From: Fibrobacterota bacterium
GTDB taxonomy: Bacteria > Fibrobacterota > Chitinivibrionia > Chitinivibrionales > Chitinispirillaceae
Direction: 5' to 3'
Length of the DNA: 64,000 nt
Assembly (NCBI GenBank): GCA_023436205.1
Contig: JAEZKC010000012.1
Location: forward strand, 62,001-126,000
The translations under genes were made by a program, and so were the position numbers. This document shows positions 44,396 to 51,175 of the stretch, in pieces. Numbering within the stretch: position 1 is the first letter of the stretch; each line of letters begins with the position of its first letter. Below the pieces are notes generated by a model, which saw nothing but the letters and a program-made list of their open reading frames with translations, had not been told where the DNA came from and did no database searches.

Positions 44396-45973
44396 ATGGA
44401 TATTCCCGAATCAAGAACAGACCTGAGCTTCAACGGGCTTTCGGTTCTCTACAGCATTGCCAAAATCCTCAGCGCCGGGGGACCGCTGAATTCTATAATG
44501 TACAAAGTGCTTCAGATCCTTGAACACCAAGCGGGCATGAAGCGAGGCATGATTTCCATCCTGTCCAGCGAAGGCGAAAAACTGGTAGTTGATATCGCTT
44601 ATGGAATAGGCGACAATGAAAAGCAGCGGGGCATCTACAAACTCGGCGAAGGGGTCACCGGACAGGTGGCCAAAACCGGCAAACCGGTGATCGTTCCCAA
44701 AATCCGGGAAGACGAAAGTTTTCTCAACCGTACCGGCGCCAGGAAGGATATCCCGCCGGAAGACCTTGCATTCCTTTGCGTACCGGTGAAATTCGGCTCC
44801 TCGGTGCTTGGAGCGCTCTCTGTTGACAGAGTGGCAGTGCAGGAGGAGATTACTCTTGAGGGCGAGCTTACCTTTCTGCAGACCGTCGCAGACCTCATCG
44901 CACGCACGGTGGATCAGCGCCGCAAGGAACAGGAACTGCTCTCGGCCCTGCGACGGGAAAATCACGAGTTGAGACTTATTCTGGAAAACCGTGGGCGCCC
45001 CGATGAAATGATCGGCAACAGCGGTTCAATGAGAGAAGTTTACAGATATATTGCCCAGGTGGCTCCCTCAAGCACCACCGTGCTCATAAGAGGCGAAACC
45101 GGAACCGGCAAGGAACTTGTGGCCAGGGCCATCCACCAGAAGAGCGCGTTCAGAGAGGGCCCCTTTATCGCGGTGAACTGTGCGGCTCTCCCGGAATCTC
45201 TTCTGGAAAGCGAACTTTTCGGCCATGAAAAAGGCGCATTCACCGGCGCCCACATGACTCGCATCGGTAAATTCGAAGCAGCCCACAACGGAACACTTTT
45301 CCTGGACGAAATCGGGGAACTGTCCCCAAGTGCCCAGGGGAGACTTCTCAGGGCCATTCAGGAGAGGGAGTTCCAACGCATAGGCGGAGTGGAGCCGATT
45401 CATGTCAAGGTGCGCCTGATCACCGCCACCAACCGAGATCTGGAAAGGGATGTCATTGACAACAAATTCAGGGAAGACCTGTTCTACAGACTCAATGTGT
45501 TCACAATTGTATTGCCTCCATTAAAGGAACGAGGCGCTGACGTACTGCTTCTGGCAGATCATTTTGTAAAGAAGTATTCCAATCTGCACCGCAAAGCAAT
45601 CGAAAGGATCTCCACCCCCGCCATAGAGATGCTCTCCGGCTACTCCTGGCCGGGAAATGTCCGGGAACTGGAAAATGTCATCGAAAGGGCTGTGCTGGTC
45701 GCCGAAGCCAATGTCATCGAGGGCCACGACATGCCCCCTTCCGTTCAGCAGTCCGCCCAGGGGTTCACTCCTCTAAGCGGAGACTTTGAAACACGGGTCA
45801 ATGCCTACGAAAGAGAGCTTATCATCGATGCCCTTAAAGATACCGGAGGCAACCAGACCGAAGCTGCCAAAATCCTGGGTACCACCAAAAGAATAATCCA
45901 GTACAAAATTGAAAAACTGCAGATCGATTACCGGAAATTCAGAAGTTCAAAGGGAAACGGCAACAACTCATAA
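44396..45973 (+). CDS. nifA: NifA-like sigma-54-dependent activator (GAF-AAA+-Fis)
   Basis: Drives sigma-54 transcription by ATP hydrolysis. Residues 10-185 form a GAF domain (LEHQAGMKRGMISILSSEG, YKLGEGVTGQVAKTGKPVIV). The AAA+ domain (205-440) has Walker A RGETGTGKELVARAI, the sigma-54 contact GAFTGA in HEKGAFTGAHMTRIG, and Walker B TLFLDEIGEL. The C-terminal Fis helix-turn-helix is TEAAKILGTTKRIIQYKIEK, similar to NifA. The start at 44396 has GGAG 6 bases upstream; a start 12 bases earlier has none. It lies divergent from amtB-glnK copy 1, its probable target. Whether it controls nitrogen fixation cannot be seen here, as no nif structural genes are in the window. Confidence 0.82.
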   Translation: MDIPESRTDLSFNGLSVLYSIAKILSAGGPLNSIMYKVLQILEHQAGMKRGMISILSSEGEKLVVDIAYGIGDNEKQRGIYKLGEGVTGQVAKTGKPVIVPKIREDESFLNRTGARKDIPPEDLAFLCVPVKFGSSVLGALSVDRVAVQEEITLEGELTFLQTVADLIARTVDQRRKEQELLSALRRENHELRLILENRGRPDEMIGNSGSMREVYRYIAQVAPSSTTVLIRGETGTGKELVARAIHQKSAFREGPFIAVNCAALPESLLESELFGHEKGAFTGAHMTRIGKFEAAHNGTLFLDEIGELSPSAQGRLLRAIQEREFQRIGGVEPIHVKVRLITATNRDLERDVIDNKFREDLFYRLNVFTIVLPPLKERGADVLLLADHFVKKYSNLHRKAIERISTPAIEMLSGYSWPGNVRELENVIERAVLVAEANVIEGHDMPPSVQQSAQGFTPLSGDFETRVNAYERELIIDALKDTGGNQTEAAKILGTTKRIIQYKIEKLQIDYRKFRSSKGNGNNS

Positions 45974-45984
45974 TAATTATGTTT

Positions 45985-47340
45985 CTACTCCATTGCCAGT
46001 ACTCTTCCCCAGCAGGGTTCAATTTGCAAAGTGAGCTTTCCGCTTTCAACTGAAAACCGCGCATTTCGATTAACTAAATCCGTAAATTGCCTGCCGCAGT
46101 CTGAAGGCATGGGTATACCCACCGTCTTCGGTTCCTTTGAAGAGTTGACTATGACAATAACCGCTGAACCCTGCTCTTTACGCATGAATGCGTACTGTTC
46201 ATGATCAACAAGCAGCTGTGCATAGGTACCCTCCTGAAGAGCCTTTTCTTTTCGCCTGATCAAAGCCAGCATTTTTATGGTATTTAAAAGCTTCGATTCC
46301 CTGTTTGATTCAGAAAGATGTGAAAGATCAAGACAGGGACGAATATCAGCATCTGAACCGTTCCTTTTCTCTCCCGTTATACCGAATTCACTTCCGTAAT
46401 AAATGGACGGTACCCCCGGAAGAGTAAAAAGAAGAATATAGAGCGTAAAGAGATGATCCCGATCTTTCAGAGTGCTTGCGACTCTGTTTACATCATGATT
46501 ATCGGCAAAATTATAGAGGTTAAGATTTTTGTAAATTCCCCAATCGCCGAACTGCCGATTTGCGCTGTAGGCTATCTCGAAATAATTGCTGTCATTGTGA
46601 CTTGACCACAATCCTTTATACATTTCGTAATTAGTCACGCTGTCCAGGTGGGTACTATTGGCCCACTGGTTGTAATCTCCGTGTATTATTTCCCCCATAA
46701 GCCAGAAATCCGCTTTCAGGGCTTTGGAATGATTTCTTAGTTCTGTAAAGAAATCCTTATCGATGCAATCTGCAGCATCTATCCTTATTCCGTCAATATC
46801 AAACCAATCTATCCAGCATCTCAGTGCCTCTTTGAGATATTCACGCACAGCACTGTTTTTCATATTCAGCTTCACAAGATTGAAATAATTACTCCATCCC
46901 TCATACCAGAAATTATCCCCATAGCAGCTCTTCCGGTCAAATCTGACATGAAACCAATCCCGGTAGTCGGATGAATGTCCCTTGATTTGTAAATCTTTGA
47001 AAGCGAAGTGATCCCTTCCAACATGATTGAATACTGCATCAAGAATCACCCGAATGCCATTCTTATGACAATGATCAACAAATTCCCTTAAATCACCATT
47101 GGTCCCAAGCCTCCTGTCCACAGTAAAATAGTCGGCCGTATCGTAACCGTGTGATGATGATTCAAAAACCGGACTCAGATACACAGCATTGGCCCCCAGA
47201 TTGTGAATATGCCCAATCCAGTTCATCAGTATTTTAAAGCGGTTTGCCGGTGAAGATCGGAAGTCATTGATAGAAGGCGCACCCGTCAGACCTAAAGGGT
47301 AAATGTGATAGAACACCGCATCAGAAACCCAGGCAGTCAT
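45985..47340 (-). CDS. GH13 family alpha-amylase-type glycosidase
   Basis: Acts on alpha-glucans; the 451-residue protein has no signal peptide and should be cytoplasmic. The four GH13 regions are DAVFNHVG, GIRIDAADC (nucleophile D188), LMGEIIHG (acid/base E217) and FADNHDVNR (D283). The start SDAVFYHIYPLGLTGAP is typical of cyclomaltodextrinase/maltogenic-type members, though it lacks their extra N-terminal domain. AAGGAG precedes the ATG. A palindrome matching that of the adjacent TetR gene lies between the two genes, so the enzyme is probably repressed by it. Its end is 11 bases from the convergent NifA-like gene. Confidence 0.9.
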   Translation of the reverse strand: MTAWVSDAVFYHIYPLGLTGAPSINDFRSSPANRFKILMNWIGHIHNLGANAVYLSPVFESSSHGYDTADYFTVDRRLGTNGDLREFVDHCHKNGIRVILDAVFNHVGRDHFAFKDLQIKGHSSDYRDWFHVRFDRKSCYGDNFWYEGWSNYFNLVKLNMKNSAVREYLKEALRCWIDWFDIDGIRIDAADCIDKDFFTELRNHSKALKADFWLMGEIIHGDYNQWANSTHLDSVTNYEMYKGLWSSHNDSNYFEIAYSANRQFGDWGIYKNLNLYNFADNHDVNRVASTLKDRDHLFTLYILLFTLPGVPSIYYGSEFGITGEKRNGSDADIRPCLDLSHLSESNRESKLLNTIKMLALIRRKEKALQEGTYAQLLVDHEQYAFMRKEQGSAVIVIVNSSKEPKTVGIPMPSDCGRQFTDLVNRNARFSVESGKLTLQIEPCWGRVLAME

Positions 47341-47353
47341 AGTAACTCCTTAC

Positions 47354-47369
47354 TATACCAATCGGTATA
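47354..47369. promoter_or_regulatory. TetR-type operator before the GH13 gene
   Basis: TATACC-AATC-GGTATA, centred 21 bases before the GH13 ATG, matches the palindrome in the TetR gene's own promoter (six-base arms identical). On the minus strand its right arm runs into TATAGT, a possible -10 element, as in the other site. Confidence 0.65.
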
Positions 47370-47389
47370 CTGAAAGGGAAAAAAATTTT

Positions 47390-47956
47390 TCAGGAAAAAA
47401 TGCCGTACATGAACTGTTTCACAATACTTCTGGAAAGGGAATCATCCAGCTTCACCTCTCCGCTTAAAAAAAGCCCCACATAGCTCCTCATCAGACCCAG
47501 AAAACTGCTTGTCAAAAGCAGCTCCTTTCCCCGCAGGTTTCCGTATTCCGGAATCGAGGTCACAAAAAGTGTTTTTATGCAACCGAAAATTTTACCTGTG
47601 TATCCTTTAATTATTTCACTCACTTCGTTTTCAGGCGGAGCGTAGATAACTGATAGCAACAGCCGGTTAAAGGTACGCTGCTCGAGTGCGAACGAAAAAA
47701 AACAGGCCGCAAGCCTTTCCAGATTCATTTGGAGATCTCTATGGTATTCGCAGGACTTCTTTACACATTCAAGAAGCGCAGGATAATGGCTGGCGAAAAT
47801 TGCCTCCAGGAGTCCACGCTTACTCCCGAAGAAATGGTAGAGAGTAGGTTTGGTTACTCCGCAGGCATCACAGATCTCCTGAACACCTACGGCGTTGTAT
47901 CCCTTTTGGGCAAAAAGGCTCAGGCCCTGCTTAAGAATAGTTTCTCTGCTGCTCAT
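47390..47956 (-). CDS. TetR family transcriptional regulator
   Basis: A 188-residue repressor-type protein. The N-terminal helix-turn-helix is clear: RETILKQGLSLFAQKGYNAV, then ICDACGVTKPTLYHFFGSKR and GLLEAIFASHY. The C-terminal helices form the ligand and dimer part. I place the start at the ATG at 47956: upstream in-frame codons run through the promoter and operator. AAGGG is only one base from this ATG, but the predicted transcription start falls on the ATG itself, suggesting a leaderless message. It lies 49 bases upstream of the GH13 gene on the same strand and likely controls it and itself. The inducer is unknown; a sugar is a guess. Confidence 0.88.
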   Translation of the reverse strand: MSSRETILKQGLSLFAQKGYNAVGVQEICDACGVTKPTLYHFFGSKRGLLEAIFASHYPALLECVKKSCEYHRDLQMNLERLAACFFSFALEQRTFNRLLLSVIYAPPENEVSEIIKGYTGKIFGCIKTLFVTSIPEYGNLRGKELLLTSSFLGLMRSYVGLFLSGEVKLDDSLSRSIVKQFMYGIFS

Positions 47957-47962
47957 ACCCTT

Positions 47963-47991
47963 AATATACCGTGCGGTATAGAGGATTTCAA
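47963..47991 (-). promoter_or_regulatory. TetR gene promoter with embedded operator
   Basis: TTGAAA (47991-47986), 17 bases, TATATT (47968-47963) is a near-consensus sigma-70 promoter on the minus strand. The palindrome TATACCG-TG-CGGTATA (47965-47980) fills the spacer and overlaps the -10, an arrangement for autorepression. The expected transcription start is within a base or two of the TetR ATG at 47956. Confidence 0.75.
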
Positions 47992-48000
47992 CATGTTCTG

Positions 48001-48041
48001 AAAAAAAATTCAGGAGTACGGACGTCTGTCCGCACCCCTGA
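48001..48041 (-). terminator. Terminator of the porin-amtB-glnK operon
   Basis: Minus-strand TCAGGGGTGCGGAC and GTCCGTACTCCTGA form a stem with two mismatched or wobble positions and loop AGAC, followed by eight Ts, 20 bases after the glnK stop. Confidence 0.9.
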
Positions 48042-48060
48042 AAGATGGAGTCTATCTTGT

Positions 48061-48402
48061 TTAGCCGATCGCTTCGGACCCCTGTTCTCCTGTACGGATG
48101 CGAATACATTGAGGCAAATCAAAGATGAAAATCTTACCGTCCCCAATGTTTCCGGTTCGAGCCCCTTTGATAATTGCCTGCACGGTCCTGTCAACAAAAT
48201 CCTCATTGACCGCGATTTCAAGGCGTATTTTCTTGAGGAGATTGACTTCGAACACATTACCCCGGTAGGTTTCGGTGTAACCGGACTGCTGTCCGCAGCC
48301 GATTACATTTGTAACAGTCATCTTGCCTACATTTGCCTCAAACAGGGCTTTTTTTACATCTGGTAATCTGTTTGGCTGTATCACCGCTATTATCATCTTC
48401 AT
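48061..48402 (-). CDS. glnK: Nitrogen regulatory protein P-II (copy 2)
   Basis: Same length and landmarks as copy 1 (T-loop Tyr in ETYRGN, B-loop GDGKIF, IRIRTGE). It differs at 10 of 113 positions, including V to F in the T-loop (GNVFEV), K to N in TGNIGDG and the C-terminal EQGSEAIG. It follows amtB copy 2 by 19 bases. The T-loop and C-terminal differences could tune partner choice (inference). AAAGGA precedes the ATG. Confidence 0.95.
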   Translation of the reverse strand: MKMIIAVIQPNRLPDVKKALFEANVGKMTVTNVIGCGQQSGYTETYRGNVFEVNLLKKIRLEIAVNEDFVDRTVQAIIKGARTGNIGDGKIFIFDLPQCIRIRTGEQGSEAIG

Positions 48403-48421
48403 TTTATCTCGATCCTTTCAA

Positions 48422-49771
48422 TCAGTTTTCCGTGCTGAAGATCTGGAACCCGGCATAAGCTTCCTGACCATGTTCACCAATATCAAGCCCGGCCACTTCC
48501 TCTTCAGGTTTCACTCGTAAACCGACGGTGTACTTGATTATGGTAAAGAGAATCATTGCCGTACCGAAAGCCCAGGCAAAAACCGACACCACGCCCAGAA
48601 GCTGCACTCCGAAAACTCCGAAACCGCCTCCGAACAGAAGCCCGTTGACACCGCCATAAGATTCCTGTGCGAAAAGACCTGCAGCCAGGGTTCCGAAAGC
48701 TCCGCATACGCCATGCACGCTCACCGCACCCACAGGGTCGTCAATCTTGAGCACCTTGTCAACAAAAAGCACCGAAAGGACCACGATCACACCGGCTATA
48801 AGACCGATGATTGCTGCGCTCAGAGGAGAGACATTGGCGCAGGGGGCAGTAATGGCAACCAGACCTGCGAGCACACCATTGAGGGCCATGGATGCATCGG
48901 GTTTACCTATGACTATCCAGGCGGTGATCATCGCTGCAATTGCTCCGGCAGCAGCAGACAGATTTGTAGTAACCGCAATCCTTCCGATGGACAGATCTGT
49001 TCCGGCAGTGGTGGAACCCGGATTGAACCCGAACCATCCAAACCACAGGATAAACACACCCAGGGCGGCCAGAGGAATATTATGCCCCATGATAGCCTTG
49101 GATTTTCCATTGGAAGCATATTTACCGATACGAGGACCGAGCACGATTGCTCCTGCCAAAGCAGCCCATCCACCCACAGAGTGAACCACCGTGGAACCGG
49201 CAAAGTCTATGAACCCGAGTTTCTCAAGCCATCCTTCACCGTTAAAGAGACCACCCCAGGCCCAGTGACCCGATATGGGATAGATAATTGCTGTTATTGC
49301 CACACTGTAAATCAGATAGCTTGTAAACTTAGTACGTTCCGCCATCGCTCCTGAAACTATTGTGGCTGCGGTGGCCGCGAACACCGTCTGAAAGATGAAA
49401 AACGCAAAAGGCCAGTCATTTGTTCCGGCAGCCGCATCAGAGGGAAAGAAGCCGGTTTTTCCCATGAATCCCGCGATGGTGGTACCGAACATCAGTCCAA
49501 ATCCCACCACCCAGTAAGCAATCGATCCGATGGAGAAATCCATCAGGTTTTTCATCATGATATTGACACTGTTCTTTGCCCTTGTGAAACCTGTTTCCAC
49601 CATGGCAAACCCGGCCTGCATGAAAAACACCAGGAAAGCGGCAATAAGAGTCCAGACCGTATCGATACTTACTTTCAAATGCTCCGCTGAAGGAGGTTCG
49701 TCCTGGGCCAGAACAGGCACTACCGCTACCGCTGTCAGCAAGGCCATTCCCATCCACTTGTTCAGTTTCAT
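48422..49771 (-). CDS. amtB: Ammonium transporter AmtB (copy 2)
   Basis: A 449-residue ammonium channel with a signal-like N-terminus (MALLTAVAVVPVLAQ). Amt motifs: MVETGFTRAKNSVNIMMKN, WAWGGLFNGEGWLEKLGFID, FAGSTVVHSVGGWAALAG (pore His), FILWFGWFGFNPGS and VGAVSVHGVCGAFGTLAAG (second pore His), tail LDIGEHGQEAYAGFQIF. It follows the porin gene by 19 bases and is followed by glnK copy 2, so three genes share the sigma-54 promoter. AAGGAG precedes the ATG. Clearly a paralogue of copy 1 but well diverged from it. Confidence 0.95.
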   Translation of the reverse strand: MKLNKWMGMALLTAVAVVPVLAQDEPPSAEHLKVSIDTVWTLIAAFLVFFMQAGFAMVETGFTRAKNSVNIMMKNLMDFSIGSIAYWVVGFGLMFGTTIAGFMGKTGFFPSDAAAGTNDWPFAFFIFQTVFAATAATIVSGAMAERTKFTSYLIYSVAITAIIYPISGHWAWGGLFNGEGWLEKLGFIDFAGSTVVHSVGGWAALAGAIVLGPRIGKYASNGKSKAIMGHNIPLAALGVFILWFGWFGFNPGSTTAGTDLSIGRIAVTTNLSAAAGAIAAMITAWIVIGKPDASMALNGVLAGLVAITAPCANVSPLSAAIIGLIAGVIVVLSVLFVDKVLKIDDPVGAVSVHGVCGAFGTLAAGLFAQESYGGVNGLLFGGGFGVFGVQLLGVVSVFAWAFGTAMILFTIIKYTVGLRVKPEEEVAGLDIGEHGQEAYAGFQIFSTEN

Positions 49772-49790
49772 TTTGAATCTCTCCTTGACT

Positions 49791-50879
49791 TTAGAATTTA
49801 ACTATAATTTCACTGCCAAGCCCGTACAGAAGGTCACTGTTCTCTGCAGTAGGTACCACTACCTGACCCCACAACCACCACTCAACCCCGTCTGTGGGAT
49901 ACACATACATGGTGGGAACAACCCAGAACTGATTGTCATTTTCATCATCCAGCAGTCCCGCATGGTATTCAATCGGCAGACCGGCTGCAATCACATCACT
50001 GAAAGAATAGCCGGGCTCCACATAGGCGAACATCTCATCACCGATTCCGTAAAGGGGAAGACCCAATGCAGATAGTGCATCGTTGACCGAATCTGCATCA
50101 AGCATGGCATAGAAGGTTCCGGCCACAGAAGCCTTGCCAAAAGAGAGGGAGGGCTCCACCAGGAAAGTAAATATGTTGGTACGAGTTTCACCAGGCAGAC
50201 CCAGATACCCCACATCCGCTTTCACGCTCAGCATCTCGCCCAGTGTTCCTTCATACTCGACACCACCTACTAAATTGAATCCGTCATCAAAACTAGTGAT
50301 TGCACTACCTCTCACACCATAAATTGCCTTTACCGACTGCCCACCAAGACTGAACTCGGTTGTACCCAGAACATCACCGCTGTTGTTATCGATGTCGGCC
50401 ACACCGGCAAGAAGTGTCTGAGTGACAGGACCGAAAGTATTGGAGTATTTCACACCACGGGTAAAATTCTCCGGGGTAATCATGCTCAGTCGTTTGTAAA
50501 AGTAATAGTTGAACCCGCCAAACTGATACACCAGGTCTCCGACGCTGAAGGTACCGATGGGACTGGCGTATGAAATGTCAAAGCCGTCGAAATTTGCAGT
50601 GATCCAGCGTTCTGACGGACTTCCTCCTCCTGCCGGAATGCGCCCCACTCCAGATGCCGAATTCAACTGATTGATTGTGGCATAGAGGTTGGCACTCACC
50701 TCCTCGGAAAACTTCAGTGACAGGCCCAGATCAAACTCACTGTTGGTGAAGTAGTTACCTGCCAGATCAGTCCAGACATCTGCATCCAGGTATCCGCTAA
50801 AAGACATATCAGGTTCAGCATTCACGCCGACCGCCGCCAGACAAACTGCTGCAATTGAAGCCGCTTTCCTCAAGTGCAT
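49791..50879 (-). CDS. Outer-membrane porin-like protein, first gene of an amtB-glnK operon
   Basis: A 362-residue protein with signal peptide (AASIAAVCLAAVGVNA), then alternating strands such as MSFSGYLDADVWTDLAGNYF, FDLGLSLKFSEEVSANLYAT, GFDISYASPIGTFSVGDLVY and KADVGYLGLPGETRTN, ending in GLGSEIIVKF with terminal Phe. It looks like a 16-strand-type porin, but no specific family was recognised. AAAGGCGG lies 8 bases before the ATG. Sharing a sigma-54 promoter with amtB and glnK suggests that it lets ammonium or small nitrogen compounds cross the outer membrane under nitrogen limitation (inference). Confidence 0.75.
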   Translation of the reverse strand: MHLRKAASIAAVCLAAVGVNAEPDMSFSGYLDADVWTDLAGNYFTNSEFDLGLSLKFSEEVSANLYATINQLNSASGVGRIPAGGGSPSERWITANFDGFDISYASPIGTFSVGDLVYQFGGFNYYFYKRLSMITPENFTRGVKYSNTFGPVTQTLLAGVADIDNNSGDVLGTTEFSLGGQSVKAIYGVRGSAITSFDDGFNLVGGVEYEGTLGEMLSVKADVGYLGLPGETRTNIFTFLVEPSLSFGKASVAGTFYAMLDADSVNDALSALGLPLYGIGDEMFAYVEPGYSFSDVIAAGLPIEYHAGLLDDENDNQFWVVPTMYVYPTDGVEWWLWGQVVVPTAENSDLLYGLGSEIIVKF

Positions 50880-50957
50880 TTGTATACCGCCTTTCTACTT
50901 AAGAGTAGCACGTTGTTGTTTTTGTCTATCGCTAGTTGCAACCTGCGCAGAAAATTA

Positions 50958-50973
50958 TGCAACAGCCGTGCCA
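50958..50973 (-). promoter_or_regulatory. Sigma-54 promoter of the porin-amtB-glnK operon
   Basis: Minus-strand TGGCACG-GCTG-TTGCA matches the -24/-12 consensus completely. Transcription would start about 70 bases before the porin ATG. Together with the repeats at 51054-51124 it makes a standard sigma-54 control region beside a sigma-54 activator gene. Confidence 0.9.
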
Positions 50974-51053
50974 TAAGCTCAATTGAGGCGAATTTGAGGA
51001 AAAAGCGATCTGCAAATGCCCTGGACAGGACATTTTTGTTTAATTCAGAGTTG

Positions 51054-51124
51054 TCAGGCACACTTTTGAAGCGAAAAGGGCGGGTTCTAAAATCTGTGCC
51101 TGATACAAATTTGATTCAGGCACA
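51054..51124. promoter_or_regulatory. Candidate upstream activator sites (TGTGCCTGA repeats)
   Basis: A 30-base inverted repeat at 51095-51124 has arms TGTGCCTGA and TCAGGCACA around a centre with CAAATTTG; 13 of 15 arm positions match. A third half site, TCAGGCACA, is at 51054-51062. They lie about 80-150 bases upstream of the sigma-54 -24 element, the usual distance for an activator. The likely binder is the Fis-type activator encoded next door (inference). Confidence 0.6.
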
Positions 51125-51151
51125 AAAATGAATCGAAGGGATTACTTGAGG

Positions 51152-51175
51152 GCAGACCTGCGGGTGCAGGTCTGC
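51152..51175 (-). terminator. Hairpin after the sigma-54 activator gene
   Basis: GCAGACCTGC and GCAGGTCTGC form a perfect 10-bp stem with a 4-base loop directly after the stop codon. There is no T-run, so termination is uncertain; it may only stabilise the message. Confidence 0.45.
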
